Below, one piece after another: positions 47,101 to 59,850 of a DNA stretch of 64,000 nt. Both the position numbers and the translations under genes were made by a program. Every line of letters begins with the position of its first letter. The first letter of the stretch is position 1. Under the pieces are notes generated by a model, which did no database searches, had not been told where the DNA came from, and saw nothing but the letters and a program-made list of their open reading frames with translations. Origin of the DNA: Helichrysum umbraculigerum (Eukaryota; Streptophyta; Magnoliopsida; Asterales; Asteraceae); assembly GCA_949592205.1 (NCBI GenBank), contig CATIUR010000003.1, positions 145,181,259 through 145,245,258 on the forward strand, given 5' to 3'.

Positions 47101-48019
47101 TACTTCTGCGATTTGTTAAAGACACATAACAATGCAAACCAGCCCATTTCTAAGTTAAAGGGTCGAAACAAAATCTCATTGACTAATGATCTAATCGGGT
47201 AAAGATGACAAATAAAAATGACACCACTGTCAGAAAATACATCAACTTAAGAATATTATTATTGAATGTGATATGTTCAATCTATATAGTATAATCACAA
47301 TATGTCTGAATGCAAATTGAGGCCGACTATGTTTGATATCTAAAATAAATTAAATAAACTGCAAAACAGTAATCAAACATTTAAAAATCGAAAGTTACTA
47401 TAGTTTCCTTGCGGAAAGTATAGCATCTTGAACATGAAAAGGTCAACAAAAGTTACCAACTTTATAAGAAAAAGATCAAGGGTTTGAACAAACATGTTCC
47501 ATCACTTCCTTATGTCACAAGTGACTCTTACGGCTCTTTACTTGTAGGTTGATTGATCTCCTTTTGTGAAGCAAAAAAATAATAATAAAGAATAATCTCC
47601 TTTTGTGAAGCATCCAATACCATGTAGGTTGATTGATCGTTTATTTTGATTACTGTCTACACCTGCCCTTGGTTGATATATGCTAAATATTTGATGAGGG
47701 CAAAATTTTCAAGGACTGTTTGCTATAATGCTGATGAGAAAGATAATTAATACTAACCTATCTTCCACTGTTTAAGAATGACGATGATTTGATTACTATG
47801 GTTTTAACAGCTTATCTTTGAGAAAAAAAAATGCCTATCTCATTAAGGTACACAATTTGGAGGTCAAGTATAACCTACCGAGTAATGCTATATCCTCATA
47901 TACGAATCCCCCTAGGAACAACTTAGGTATACATACCAGATCAGCCCAATTTAAAGCACATGGGTCGAAATTGCCACCTCTAAATTCTATTAAACCATAT
48001 AAAATATATTAGAAAAATT

Positions 48020-48216
48020 TAATCAAGATTATGCTTGTGAGAAGTTTGAAACGATTGCCAGATAGATTTACACCAGCCATAGCAATACCCTGTTCCCAAC
48101 CACACCTCTCTCTATCACGCATACATTGTACCTCATCAAAATGATCCATGCCACCTCCCTTGTGATCTTTGATCCTCGGTACTGCATACTTCACCAGATT
48201 TCCGTGGTCATCACCT
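48020..48216 (-). other. open exon-like segment, unknown product
   Basis: After a TTTTTTAG acceptor the minus strand is open as GDDHGNLVKYAVPRIKDHKG, then GGMDHFDEVQC, RDRERCGWEQGIAMAG and VNLSGNRFKLLTS. The composition looks protein-like and differs from the AT-rich surroundings, yet I cannot assign a family. It lies inside the putative Helitron and may be a captured exon. Confidence 0.3.
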
Positions 48217-49554
48217 AAAAAATCCAAAATTTAGAAATATGTAAAAAAAACACTAACACATACAATTAATGAAGTGGATATAAACAGCATTACCAAGCAA
48301 GTGGCATTGGGATTTATAGTAAGATGATCTGTAACTCAAATTGTAATAAACAGGTTAGATTTATAAGTACAGAAGGGCTACATGAGATAGTAAAAGGATA
48401 AACAGGTTGTAGATGGATGTAAAAGGAAAAACTCACTTCTTTGTTGGCAAAAAAAAAGTACCTCGGATATTTGCTGCCTTAGGGATCTTCTACATCAATT
48501 TCATCAAAAAGGGCGTTTTAATAACAGCCTTGTATTGCCTGCCATTTATAAATAATTCACAATTTTAATAATTTATAGATGTAAAGTTTTGTATGATGTT
48601 AAAGTCTCAAGAAAATGCTACAGAACAAAAAACTACAAACTCTAAAAATGCCAAAAGATAGGAGATGAACACAAATATTGCAAAACGGAAATAACTATAC
48701 AGATGCATATTACATATTCGAATCGATATTGTAATTGAAGAACAAACTCTAAGAAAACCTTACAATCCAAGATTAAAACTCATCTTGTCACAATAGCTCC
48801 ATCTAAATAGTAACTTTTAAGCTCCAAACATGCATGAGAGACACGATTTTTATGCGAACGTAATCTAGAGTAGAACAACTGGTGAGTTAATAAATAAAAG
48901 GGGTAAGAAGTAGCAGCCTACAACTTCTTCACAGATTTGTGCCCCGTTATAATCAACATCCGTGTGTTCAAGATATTACGTAAATAATATAAAAATGTGA
49001 GATAGATTTATATTTTTTTGTTGAAAAGAGTTTGTTCAAATATGTTGGAGGCAATTCCACATAAACTATCAAAAAAATTTAGTTCTAATATAAGAGCACA
49101 CTTAGAAGACACTTACCACAAGTCATTTACCATTATTCTGCTCTTTTACTCATTTTGTTTGTCATCAGACTAATCCAATAGCATAATGGAAGTTGGAAGG
49201 AATACAAACTTACGACAAGAATTTATTTGATTATATTGGTATCTTATTTTTCTTTTGCCTCTGAATGTAATTTGATATCTCCCTATCCATCATGCTTCCT
49301 TTTCTACAACAATTTTATATTCATAGTACTTGATGTGGTTGCTGTATCGCCTTCCCCTGATCCACATACCTGCAGAAACACATAGATTATTGAAGCACTA
49401 TTTTTAATGGAACTTTTATTGTCTTTTTAATAAAAGACCTGCCTCATGTATTTGAAACCATAAATTTACCAAAACCAGAATTAATTGTTACAAAGACATT
49501 TTACAGCAGAATGTAAAACATTAATCGCTTACATAAATGACATGGCGCCCATTA

Positions 49555-50010
49555 CTACATTAGCACCCATTAGCACCATATTCAAGTTTTAGTGATGGGT
49601 GTGGTATGTTGCACCCATTAGGTGACAATTAAGTCACTTGCAAATACACTACCATTCCATCACTAAAAATCATAGAGTTGTGCCATCACTAAAATAGTAA
49701 TTGAAAAGGACCCAAAAAAATTGGATGGCAAAATGGGCATACGAATCAGATCTTTGAAACAAAACAAAGAAACATTAACAGCTTACATCTTTGACATGGA
49801 ACGGCTCATAAATTCAATGTTATCATGTACTTATATGATATGTTATTGATGTTAGCAAAAACATATGATGGGTTTCATTAGCACGATAATCCAGTCATTC
49901 TAATGGGTGTAGTATGTTATTCCATTAGGTGACGATTAAGTCACTTCCAAATACAATATCAATCCATCACTAAAAATCATAGTCTATGATAGTACGACAA
50001 AAACAGTAGC
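49555..50010. repeat. direct repeat pair with GTGATGGGTGT/CCATCACTAAAA phrases
   Basis: About 49590-49690 and about 49885-49985 share TGGGTG.AGTATGTT-like, CCATTAGGTGACAATTAAGT and CCATCACTAAAAATCATAG blocks in direct orientation. They could be two diverged copies of one MITE. Confidence 0.5.
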
Positions 50011-50152
50011 AGAAAATGACACAACCAATTTCGGTGGCAAAATGGACATACTGGCAAATTAACACTCTTTTATGAAACCTCCAGCGTTAACACATAATTG
50101 CAACCTTTATTTATCTAAAGTTGTATACTGATTTAAAAATTCACTTTTAACA

Positions 50153-50955
50153 GCTATTGAACTCTCACCTGTGACACCGATAAATTATTTGTGGCTACGT
50201 GGTTAATGGCCAACATTCAGATACCAACATGACTATAAAATTGTAAGATTAAATGCAAACTCTAAAAGTAGTCATGTAACATAGAAAAATAGATAAAAAT
50301 CCTTTTTGTATTGCAGGTAGAGAACATAACCTGTTAAGTTTAGTTCTTTTTACCATTCCTTAAAAAGCTTTTGTATCTCCTATATTAGGCTAATTAGGCT
50401 AATAGGAACACTTGAAATGGGTTGACAGAATTGAAAGCTACCCAAAACAAATACAAACAAAACAGAAAAAAATGTGATCTTAAAAATACTACCAGCAATC
50501 TATTCAACCCAAAAACAATAACTTGATCACACTCATGAATTGCTTGCAAGCTACACAAGCGCGTATGTTTCCAAGTCTTATCTGGAATGCAAGCACTATA
50601 AATGGATATGCATAATATGTACACACACTCTGACAAACACACTCCATGTCTAGTCAAACTGGGTCAAAACCAATTCTCAACCAAAAAACCCTCACCTTGA
50701 GCATTGCCATCCAACTCTTACTTGAACATGTTATTGTTAGCACGAACATGTGCTCCATAATCTATTGAACTCTCATTTGAAACACATATAAATTATCTGT
50801 GGCTACGTGGTTAAAGGAGAAAAATCAGATACAAACATGACTATTAAATTGAAAGATTTAATGCAAACGTTAGAAGTAGTCATTTAACATAGAAAAACAA
50901 ATAAAAAACCTTTTTGTAATGGTTGGTAGATCACATAGCCTGTTAAGTTTTATGG
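50153..50955. repeat. about 190-bp direct duplication
   Basis: 50153-50343 and 50758-50947 are diverged direct repeats. Shared landmarks are CTATTGAACTCTCA, GTGGCTACGTGGTTAA, AACATGACTAT, AGTAGTCAT, CTTTTTGTA and CCTGTTAAGTTT. A third related trace, TTCTGTATCTCCTATATT, near 51236, matches 50370-50387. Confidence 0.65.
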
Positions 50956-52236
50956 ACCATTTGATGTCCTGATCGATACAATCGATAATTGGAAGCACAT
51001 TTATCTGATCATACCTGTTTGACATAATCATAGATTGTAGACTTGTTGGTGAATTACACAAGCAACTTCCTTAAATAAATGTGAGTTCCCTAATTCCCTA
51101 AATGTCAATCATCATGTCAACCTTAGATCAGATTGTTCACAGGGTTGCAAATGCTTCGCATTTGAGCTCTCTAAATCTGTATAATAACCAAACTAAACTG
51201 TTCGACATTATCTACACAAGCAACTTCCTTCAAAAGCTTCTGTATCTCCTATATTTTTACACAAGCAACGTCCTTAAATTACAGATATCCTACACCATTG
51301 ATCATCATAAATCGTAACCTTATGGATCACGAAATTAAAATCACCAATCAAACAACATCATACATATATTATGAATCAAACTTAAAACCCTAATTTTAAC
51401 ATCAAATTCACAATCAAAATCAGGGTCAATGAAATTCATCAAATCAATTAGATTAAAATTATTTATGAATCAAAATTGAATAAAAATCAAAACTGAATTG
51501 AAATTAATATTCAATTGTATCGAATTTAAATCAATTACCATCCGTGGAGAATCTGATTCGAATTTCCTCCGATCCAATTTTTCTCCGATCTTAATCTTAA
51601 TCGTCAATATAAATTCAGATTGAAATTGTGAAAATGCATGGAAGATTGAAACCAAGAATGGCGAATTATTTTGCTTTGAGCCGTGGAATCCTCCGTTCGT
51701 TGCACATCCGATGCAACCGCCGGCGCACAGGGCTGATTTTCAAGTGCAATTTTTAGGTTTTCAGGGCAAATTGAGACGAGCAATTGGTTGACATGGAGAA
51801 GAATAGATGATTAGATGCATAAATTTTGATTGGGGATTGATGGGTTTGCTTGATTTTGGTGTTGGGATTGGTCGGCCTTTTTTTTTTTTTTTTTCCATTT
51901 GGTCGGCCGTATGATTTGGATTGGGGAATTGGGGATTGAGATGGAATGAAGGCAAGGGTAAAGTTGGAACAATATGGGGCAAAAAATATTGAGATTAATT
52001 AATCATTTTACTAAGGACTATCAATGGTTAAGATTATGTTAGCTAAATCAATGAAAGGTGGGGATTAACTCAGGAGGGATAAATGAGGAGGGGATTAACT
52101 AATATAGGCTCTCTTATGTATTAGATAAGAGAGAAGAGAGATTAGAATTTGAATATATGATGATTAGTGACGGACTTATATGTAATTAAAGATATCTACT
52201 TGCAAACCCTATAATAATAATAATTCCTATATGTAG

Positions 52237-55200
52237 TGTAGGGAAAAATATATATCGTACCCGAATAAAGTTTCATTATTATAACGAATTACAATACGAT
52301 ACAATATAAGCCGTATAATCCAAAAGCAATTACAAGGCAATTGCTACAATAAAATAAAAGAATAAAGACGAGTAGGATACAGAAAGGATATTCATCAACA
52401 AATGATGAGCCGAGGCCCGTGTTTCACACGGTTCCCTTAAAACAGATTCGCCGTCTGTTTCCCAGGGTACAACGGCCGAAGCAGTAGTACTGCCGGACTT
52501 AAACCTCATGTCTGAAAAGATTGTCTGAATAGTTGTTCATAAGCTAACCCAAATATTTGTTCCTCACTTAACCAAAATTATGAGGTTCCAATGTGACTAG
52601 AACAAACCAATAAGCTTACAAAAACTAATTGATAAATATGTGTGCTTTTCTTATGAAACGAAGGTGAGATTTGTATCAACAAAAATCAATTTTACAAGGG
52701 AACCAAATCTCTACTTATATCAATAGAGGAGGGAGAGTAAAAATGATCATTTTAATGACAATTAAACATAGTTTCATTGTCAATAAAATATCATAATACT
52801 CATAGGTTATGGAATATTGGAAAGTCACATTTAGTAGTAACAAATGCCACATTAACTTGCAAACTTTCCAATTTCCTTGGGTATCAATTATCATTCAATT
52901 GATATTTTCCAACAATCCCCCACATGAATGAAATTGATAACCGATACTACCAATAACTTGATTTCTCGTTCACCTTTGCTCAATTTTATACCACTTTAAA
53001 CATCGAATCTCATTCACATAAAAATCTACTTTGAACATATAATATTATGTTATGAAGCCTTGGCCACCGACTACATAACCATACGGAATATGCTTATAAT
53101 TATATAAGTCTAAAGTTTGCGAAAAACTCGTTTTCACCTAGATTTTTCAACACGAATGAAAATCGATCTCTTAAAACACACAAGTTTCGACAAAATTTCA
53201 ACAGTTGAACCCTGCATAGAATAGGTAGGTGTTACCCTTTGAACCTTTCCTTATGAAATGCACTTAGTCTCCTAGCTCACAGTAGACGCGATGTCTTTGA
53301 ACTGGTCTGCCATTTGTGTAGACGACAATACACTTCACACAGGATTCTCCCTGACATAGTCAAGTCCTCATAGTCGTGTTCATTATGGTCCTGAAACACT
53401 AGCCTGGTTTTGCAAGAGCTATTAGGAATTATGCCCCCTTAATTCCCTTTGAAGCGACCCCACTTCTCTCTCACATAGGTGATTCCTTAAAGATCTTAAA
53501 CCGCCTTATGATATATCTTTAGAAATCATTAAAAGCTTTATGCTTAGCCTAATATCACTGTCAACATCATTTATCGGAATGGACTAGGAAGTTTACTAAC
53601 TCCCTCAAGTGGTTTAAGAAGTTTAACAACTCCCCTACAGTGACCTCAGTTTATATAATTAGGTTGTCCTATTGAACCTAGATCTTGGGATCTCCAGTCA
53701 ACTAGGTTAGGTTTTCCTTCATATAAACTATTCAATAAGGGCTTTAGTCTCATTCCCCAACTTGATCTCCTCTCAACCCCATGGTTGTCGGATCCGAAAT
53801 ATTAATCATTTAACTTCATAAAGTTTAACAAAGATAATTCTCACGAAGATAAGTTGGTCTCTCAAGTGTATCGTATATGCATTACTACATTTATGATCAC
53901 TTCTAATTAGTTCTTATTCATGATTATACCATGTCAAGTTTGTGAACATAATCACAAGGAACCACACTTGACCAATATTGGCTCAATTGAAATAAAACTT
54001 TAGCATAAACTAAATTTTATATTTAGCCTCTCAAATAATAAATCATGCACTTGATATCAAAATGCAAGACACCCCCACATTTCTATGCTATTGTGCAAAA
54101 GTTCTCCTTTTTCACAATCAATTAGGATTAGGGTTATTGCTTTTCCTTAACACAACTTCCCCCACATGTCTTGCATCTTGATATAAGTTTCAGTCATAAT
54201 CATATATATCCAATATGATTCTAATCAATGATGTAGTCAAATGCCCCCACATAAGATTTACATCTTTTGTGTTCCAGATTTTAGTACATTTTGAGCAATT
54301 CTTAGTCATAATCTAGGTTTGACCTAGAGACGTCGAATTTGGAGAACTTAACAAAGTTTTCGCACTCAAATTATAACTTAAAAATCCGAATTCGATTTAG
54401 GCAATCCAAAACTTAAGATAATATAACAAAAGATAGACATCTTATGCTTCTAATTATCCTAAATTTCATATCTTTAATTGAATTTCACACAATGGAAACA
54501 ATCCCCAATCATTGTCGTCATTAGTTTGGTTTCACAATATACCAAATCCACTAAAAACTGAATGAAACATTAATTTTGTCTTTATATAAATTCCATACAT
54601 TGGAATGTTATTTTGTTAATTGATCTCTGCAGATGATCATCATTAACAAGATTATGTCTAGCATGCCATAGAATTCAATACCTAAGCTTTAGAATAGAAG
54701 ATGCATCATTCTAATTCTCCTTAGTTTTCTTCTAACAAGGAATGTAACACCATGTCCCTTGTTAGTAATCATCCTTATAAAGACAAAATCAACTTTTGAG
54801 ACTCAAAACCACCTAAATAATGAGCATTTAGGATGGTCTCAAACACATATACTCTTGTTACTCATTCAGATGTTTCTTTAGAATCATAGCATAATTGCCT
54901 TTGATCTCTAAAGTTTCACCAATTTCCCCATAAGAAGGACTTAACCCACGTCGAGGGACGAAGCATCATACCATATATGACGCTTTCTCAAGGGATATAC
55001 ACAACTCCCTTGCTATATATTGACACCATCTTGTCAATTCTATTTGTAGACTCGACACTCTACCAAACCACCAAGAGTGATAAAGTCGTCTACTAACCAA
55101 AAAAGCAATCTTACTAGATTTTGCATCTTAGTGTCAAATCTTAAATTCATATTTGATTTTTTTTTCATACTATGACAAGTCTTAAAGTCGTGTCTTTCAC

Positions 55201-57998
55201 ATTGACATGCTTCTTAATATCATACATTTGTAACGACATTCTAACATGATGTGCTCAAATTTAATGTAATGATTTTAAGGTTTAATTCGAGTCATAAAAT
55301 GACTTAACGAATTTTCCTTAAAATATTGTCATGGGAACAACAACAACAATAAACAAAACCACACCTCAGATTGTTTTATAAAATTCACTTCTTGTAACGT
55401 TAAATTATCCTTTAAAAGAAAAGATACTTACATAATATCATTTTGAAAAAACTCTTTTATGAAATAAACTAGTTTTATATCCTTAAATATTTTAGTTATT
55501 AACAAATGTACATTATGTAATAACATAAACCAACTAGAATATTTCCATCACAAGTTTTATTCAACTAATTTAGCGAATACATAACCAATCCCATGACAAC
55601 TATAAAAACAAAACTTAAACATTATAAATGCTTCTTCACTTTCGTCATTAAATATGTCAATCAAATCAATATATTCAGCAAGATCCCTTTCGAGTGACAT
55701 TAAAATCCTCCAAAAACAATTCCACAACAAGGAATTAAAAGGGTATTATCTCGCTTGTAATCACGAGTTCATCACTAAGATGTATCATATTTATTTAGAT
55801 TCCATTATGGCCTCTTGTAGAATGCACTTTGGTTCTTCCAAGTTGAAGATCTAGACATCTACTATCTCATATTCATGTTCCGTTAAGAAATTAAAACTTA
55901 GAACAATCAACAATAAGTTCTATTGTTTTTCCTTTAAATAGTTTACAAAACTACATCATTATTGAGTAGTAGGCCGTGACAATTTACCTTAACTTAGAAT
56001 TCTATTCTCAAATCATTAAGGTACTAAACCCGACGTCTTGAATAGAAATCATATTACAAAATCAATAAGGTACTAAACCTTACATCTTGAATAAAACTCT
56101 ATTCCAAAATTAATAAGGTACAAAACCTTGCATATATAATATAATTTAGTCCGAAACCAACAAATTGTCAAATCATATGTTTCGAATAAAATTATATTCC
56201 AGAGAAATATGTTTGAGTTATCTTTCTAAACTATATTCCAGAGAAATATGTTTGAGTTATCTTTCTCAAACTACAACTTGTTTGTTAAATTAATGATATA
56301 AAATCATTTAAACTAACCCACCACTTTTAAACATTTTTCCAATGTTTACAAATTACACTTCAGACAAGTATAAACTTTAGCATAAAACTTATTCCACACA
56401 TTACATATAGAACATATTCTATACATATTACTGTCGGTCCAAACAAATTCTTTGGTAAGTTAACTCATTTATATAAACTATATTTGCAAACTAATGATCA
56501 TTTTAATAGTTGAATCAACCCTCATCGTTAGTATCCCCAAATAATTTGATACTTAAAAAAAATGCCCATTAACCATAAGTTGATAATGGTCAAGGAGGTT
56601 ATAACATTACAAAAATTATGTTATGATATTAATCTACATAAAAATAGCATTATACTTACCGAATAAATCCCCAAACCCCATGGGTAATTTCATTAGTGAA
56701 AACATCATGGTAAGAGGAGGACAATAGTTGGACCAAATACCAACATGTGTACTTCCACGATTTCAAATCAAATACTCGTTCCGGATACACACGTGTTTAA
56801 CTGTTCGAGTACCAATTTAACCCATTGTAAGTTGTAACTCCATGTTTTCATACAAAGAGAAACCTTACTGCTACACAAGCTTAAGGCTCTAAACTCCATA
56901 TTTACATACCCATGATATGTGAGACAAAATCCAACGGACACCTTACGTTTCGATATAGACTCTATTTAACAAAACAGTGTGTATGAATAGCGTTTTTAGA
57001 AACCATAATAAATAAAACGTCTTTCACTATTGCAAACTGTTTTCAATAATAACTTATATTAACAAATAAGGTGCTGAAGTGTCTTGATAAAAACGTATGT
57101 ATAAAGACACACGTGACAACGCTATTATGGTATCAATAAATTACAAAACCAAATTTTTAAACCATATATACGTTGTACACGTTTTTCTTTTATTTTAACA
57201 AGAACATACTGGAACAAAATTGGATTATAAAGAGTCCATTTTTTTATTGTTTTGTATTAATCAGTTATTCAAAGTTTCTATAAACTTATTCGGGTCACGA
57301 TTAAGAATCTGTTTTAAGATTGTAGGGAAAAATATATATCGTACCCGAATAAAGTTTCATTATTATAACGAATTACAATACGATACAATATAAGCCGTAT
57401 AATCCAAAAGCAATTACAAGGCAATTGCTACAATAAAATAAAAGAATAAAGACGAGTAGGATACAGAAATGATATTCATCAACAAATGATGAGCCGAGGC
57501 CCGTGTTTCACACGGTTCCCTTAAAACAGATTCGCCGTCTGTTTCCCAGGGTACAACGGCCGAAGCAGTAGTACTGCCGGACTTAAACCTCATGTCTGAA
57601 AAGATTGTCTGAATAGTTGTTCATAAGCTAACCCAAATATTTGTTCCTCACTTAACCAAAATTATGAGGTTCCAATGTGGCTAGAACAAACCAATAAGCT
57701 TACAAAAACTAATTGATAAATATGTGTGCTTTTCTTATGAAACGAAGGTGAGATTTGTATCAACAAAAATCAATTTTACAAGGGAACCAAATCTCTACTT
57801 ATATCAATAGAGGAGGGAGAGTAAAAATGATCATTTTAATGACAATTAAACATAGTTTCATTGCCAATAAAATATCATAATACTCATAGGTTATGGAATA
57901 TTGGAAAGTCACATTTAGTAGTAACAAATGCCACATTAACTTGCAAACTTTCCAATTTCCTTGGGTATCAATTATCATTCAATTGATATTTTCCAACA
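52237..57998 (-). mobile_element. young LTR retrotransposon without pol, nested near Helitron
   Basis: LTRs of 678 bp (52237-52914 and 57321-57998) start TGTAGGGAAAAATATATATC and end TTTTCCAACA. TGTAG flanks both (52232-52236 and 57999-58003). I find three differences between the LTRs, so the insertion is very recent. At the inner edge of the left LTR the minus strand reads ATGTGGGGGAT directly before TGTTGG, a polypurine tract, so the element is read on the minus strand. I could not identify the primer-binding site. The 4.4 kb interior contains no gag or pol frame. Superfamily is uncertain; the TGTTGG start and GGGGGAT tract recall Copia. Confidence 0.9.
52915..57320. other. internal region of the second LTR element, non-coding
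   Basis: No open frame of note on either strand. Around 56020-56130 the phrase AAGGTACTAAACC / AATAAGGTAC repeats three times, and around 56190-56270 a block with CTATATTCCAGAGAAATATG is tandemly repeated. Mobility must depend on proteins supplied elsewhere. Confidence 0.7.
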
Positions 57999-58003
57999 TG
58001 TAG

Positions 58004-58140
58004 TACAACAATTATTTTTATTTGTATGGGTACCCTCTAGAAAAGTGAAGAACACCGTATACCCTATCTAAACAAAAATTATTTTTATTTGTACGCATAC
58101 CCTCTAAAAAAGTGAAGAACATTGTATACTCGGTCTCCAT
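58004..58140. repeat. about 70-bp tandem duplication
   Basis: Two adjacent copies share AATTATTTTTATTTGTA, CATACCCTCTA or GGTACCCTCTA, and AAAGTGAAGAACA, with GTATAC following each. The first begins just after the target-site copy of the LTR element. Confidence 0.7.
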
Positions 58141-58791
58141 CCAAATGTACTCAAAAAGAATTTGTTGTTATTTGTCGTTTTGATTTACTTCGTCTTGTGA
58201 TTCATCGTGTTCTTTTATATTCATTCCAAAATATACACTAACGTAATAAACATACTCCAACAAAACTTTTAGTTTAACTCTCAGCTATAGTAACAATTCA
58301 TTTATCTTTTTATGTTTTTCTAATGAACTAACAATAAAAAGAACTTTGATTACATATATTTTAATAAATTTGATACTATAGATTTATCATATTATTGTCT
58401 TTCATAAACTAGGACTTAGAGTTCAACTTAAGATTATAAACTTGAAATTGTAGCTAGATGAACTCGATTTTGGGTCGGTTTCGTTCAATCTAAAAGCGGT
58501 TTAGTTTAGTTTTGATTGATCCGCTGAAAAAAATATAAAACTTGAATTGAAGACTCGAAACTTTATCCGATAAACACCTCAAACTTTGCCACCTCTAAAA
58601 AAAAGTCATTACCCATGCTACCTAGTGCATACTCAACCTCACATTCCGAAACTTCCACTGATAAGAATCCCATAATTTCGTTCTCCAAACATGTTTATGC
58701 ATCATAGATCAATCTATAATTTACTAATTTTGTAAGTAGGTCATCATTAGAAATTAAAGTAGTTGTGGAAAGCTAGAAACATAGCTTAAAT
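58141..58791. other. intergenic, no gene seen
   Basis: AT-rich DNA with no coding potential or repeat I can name. Confidence 0.5.
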
Positions 58792-59151
58792 TAGGTGTGA
58801 ACAAAAACGGGGTGGGCCAAATCCGACCCGACCCGAAACCCGAACCGGGTTCTAGTCAACAAATTGAAACCCGTTAGTTGACCAACCCGACCCGAACCCG
58901 ACCCGGGTTTTTTAAACAATTCAACCGGGTTAAAACCGATTTTTCCGAGTTTTTTTGACCGGTTTTTCAACCCGACCCGATTTCAACCCGGGTTCATCCC
59001 GATTTCGAATTCTAAAAACCCAACCCGGTTATGTACCCCGCGTGTACTCACAAAACCTGAACCATGTAGGGTCAAACCCGGGTTTGACCGGGTCGGGTTT
59101 TCGGGTTTGACTCGGGTAGGGTTTAAAAACCAGTTTTTTTGTTCATGCCTA
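58792..59151. mobile_element. hAT-type MITE, ACCCG-rich
   Basis: The ends TAGGTGTGAACAAAAA and, inverted, TAGGCATGAACAAAAA form a short terminal inverted repeat. They are flanked by the 8-bp near-identical direct repeat GCTTAAAT (58784-58791) and GTTTAAAT (59152-59159), the target size of hAT elements. The interior is built of ACCCGACCCG, AACCCGGGTT and GGGTTT phrases. It has no coding capacity. Confidence 0.75.
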
Positions 59152-59159
59152 GTTTAAAT

Positions 59160-59746
59160 GTAATCATCCAGATGGAGATTAGTTTGCAACAAAACAATAT
59201 CAAGTTTTATATTATTCCAAATATAAGTGAAATAACAAGAATTGAATGGTAAAAAACTCATTGTGAAAGTTTATAAAACGATACGAGACGAAGGTCTAGT
59301 AAGCACCTTCGACACAAAAAAGTGATACATAAACCATAACAGTTAACTAACTTAAAAATCATCACATAACTATTAACTAACTAACACATAAACCAAAATT
59401 ACAAACATTGTTGACCCTAAACACAACTTTAGATTCTCCTTTAGTGTTAATTCATATTTGTATCATAAGTATAAGTAGTTTAGTTAAAAGATTGATGACA
59501 TACATATATGATGATTTATTTAAAGACATGCCATTCCTAAAATGTTGTGTCAACTATTTTCTCATTTAGCTTCACTATTAACTTTGACATGCGTGTATGC
59601 CTTTCATTCAAGCTTACCTTTTTTACAAATTTGTCAAATTCAATTAAAGATGACCTAAAAAGATTAACATAAGAACTATGAGGACTAGAAATCTCCACTA
59701 AAAATTAGTCCAAGGACTGTTCTTGTAATTTACTAAATATCTTTCA
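59160..59746. other. intergenic, no gene seen
   Basis: AT-rich DNA between the MITE and the NUG2 promoter. Nothing supports a gene. Confidence 0.5.
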
Positions 59747-59755
59747 AAACCCTAA
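59747..59755 (+). promoter_or_regulatory. telo-box AAACCCTAA upstream of NUG2
   Basis: AAACCCTAA lies 96-104 bases before the NUG2 start codon. Telo-boxes are enriched in promoters of plant ribosome-biogenesis and translation genes, which fits the role of the downstream gene. Confidence 0.55.
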
Positions 59756-59850
59756 TAAACCGTAAGTTGCCGTACCTATATCGGTCTTCTTCACACCCCA
59801 TTCTTCATACCTCAAATTGCAGGTATCATATCATCACACAACTTGCAAAA

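Larger units (their letters stand above)
43241..52141 (-). mobile_element. putative 8.9 kb Helitron with captured sequence
   Basis: Read on the minus strand, the 3' end has the hairpin CCGCAA-TT-TTGCGG (43267-43254) followed by GTTATGAT and CTAGT (43245-43241), then a T, the Helitron CTRRT|T terminus. A matching 5' end is TCTCTCTTCTCTCTTATCTA at 52141, preceded by A. It is followed by ACATAAGAGAGCC and, further in, ATCTTAACCATTGAT, phrases I associate with plant Helitron heads. No Rep/helicase is visible. The 3' terminus is good; the 5' end is inferred. The interior looks like a captured multi-exon transcript on the minus strand (leader near 51720-51541 ending GGATG|GTAATT), but its exons spell no protein I recognise. 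Confidence 0.55.

Noticed and set aside
50394..51982. Several 60-90 codon minus-strand frames, including one rich in Pro at 51761-51982
   Set aside because: No conserved motif. The last probably reflects the leader and promoter of the transcript inside the Helitron.
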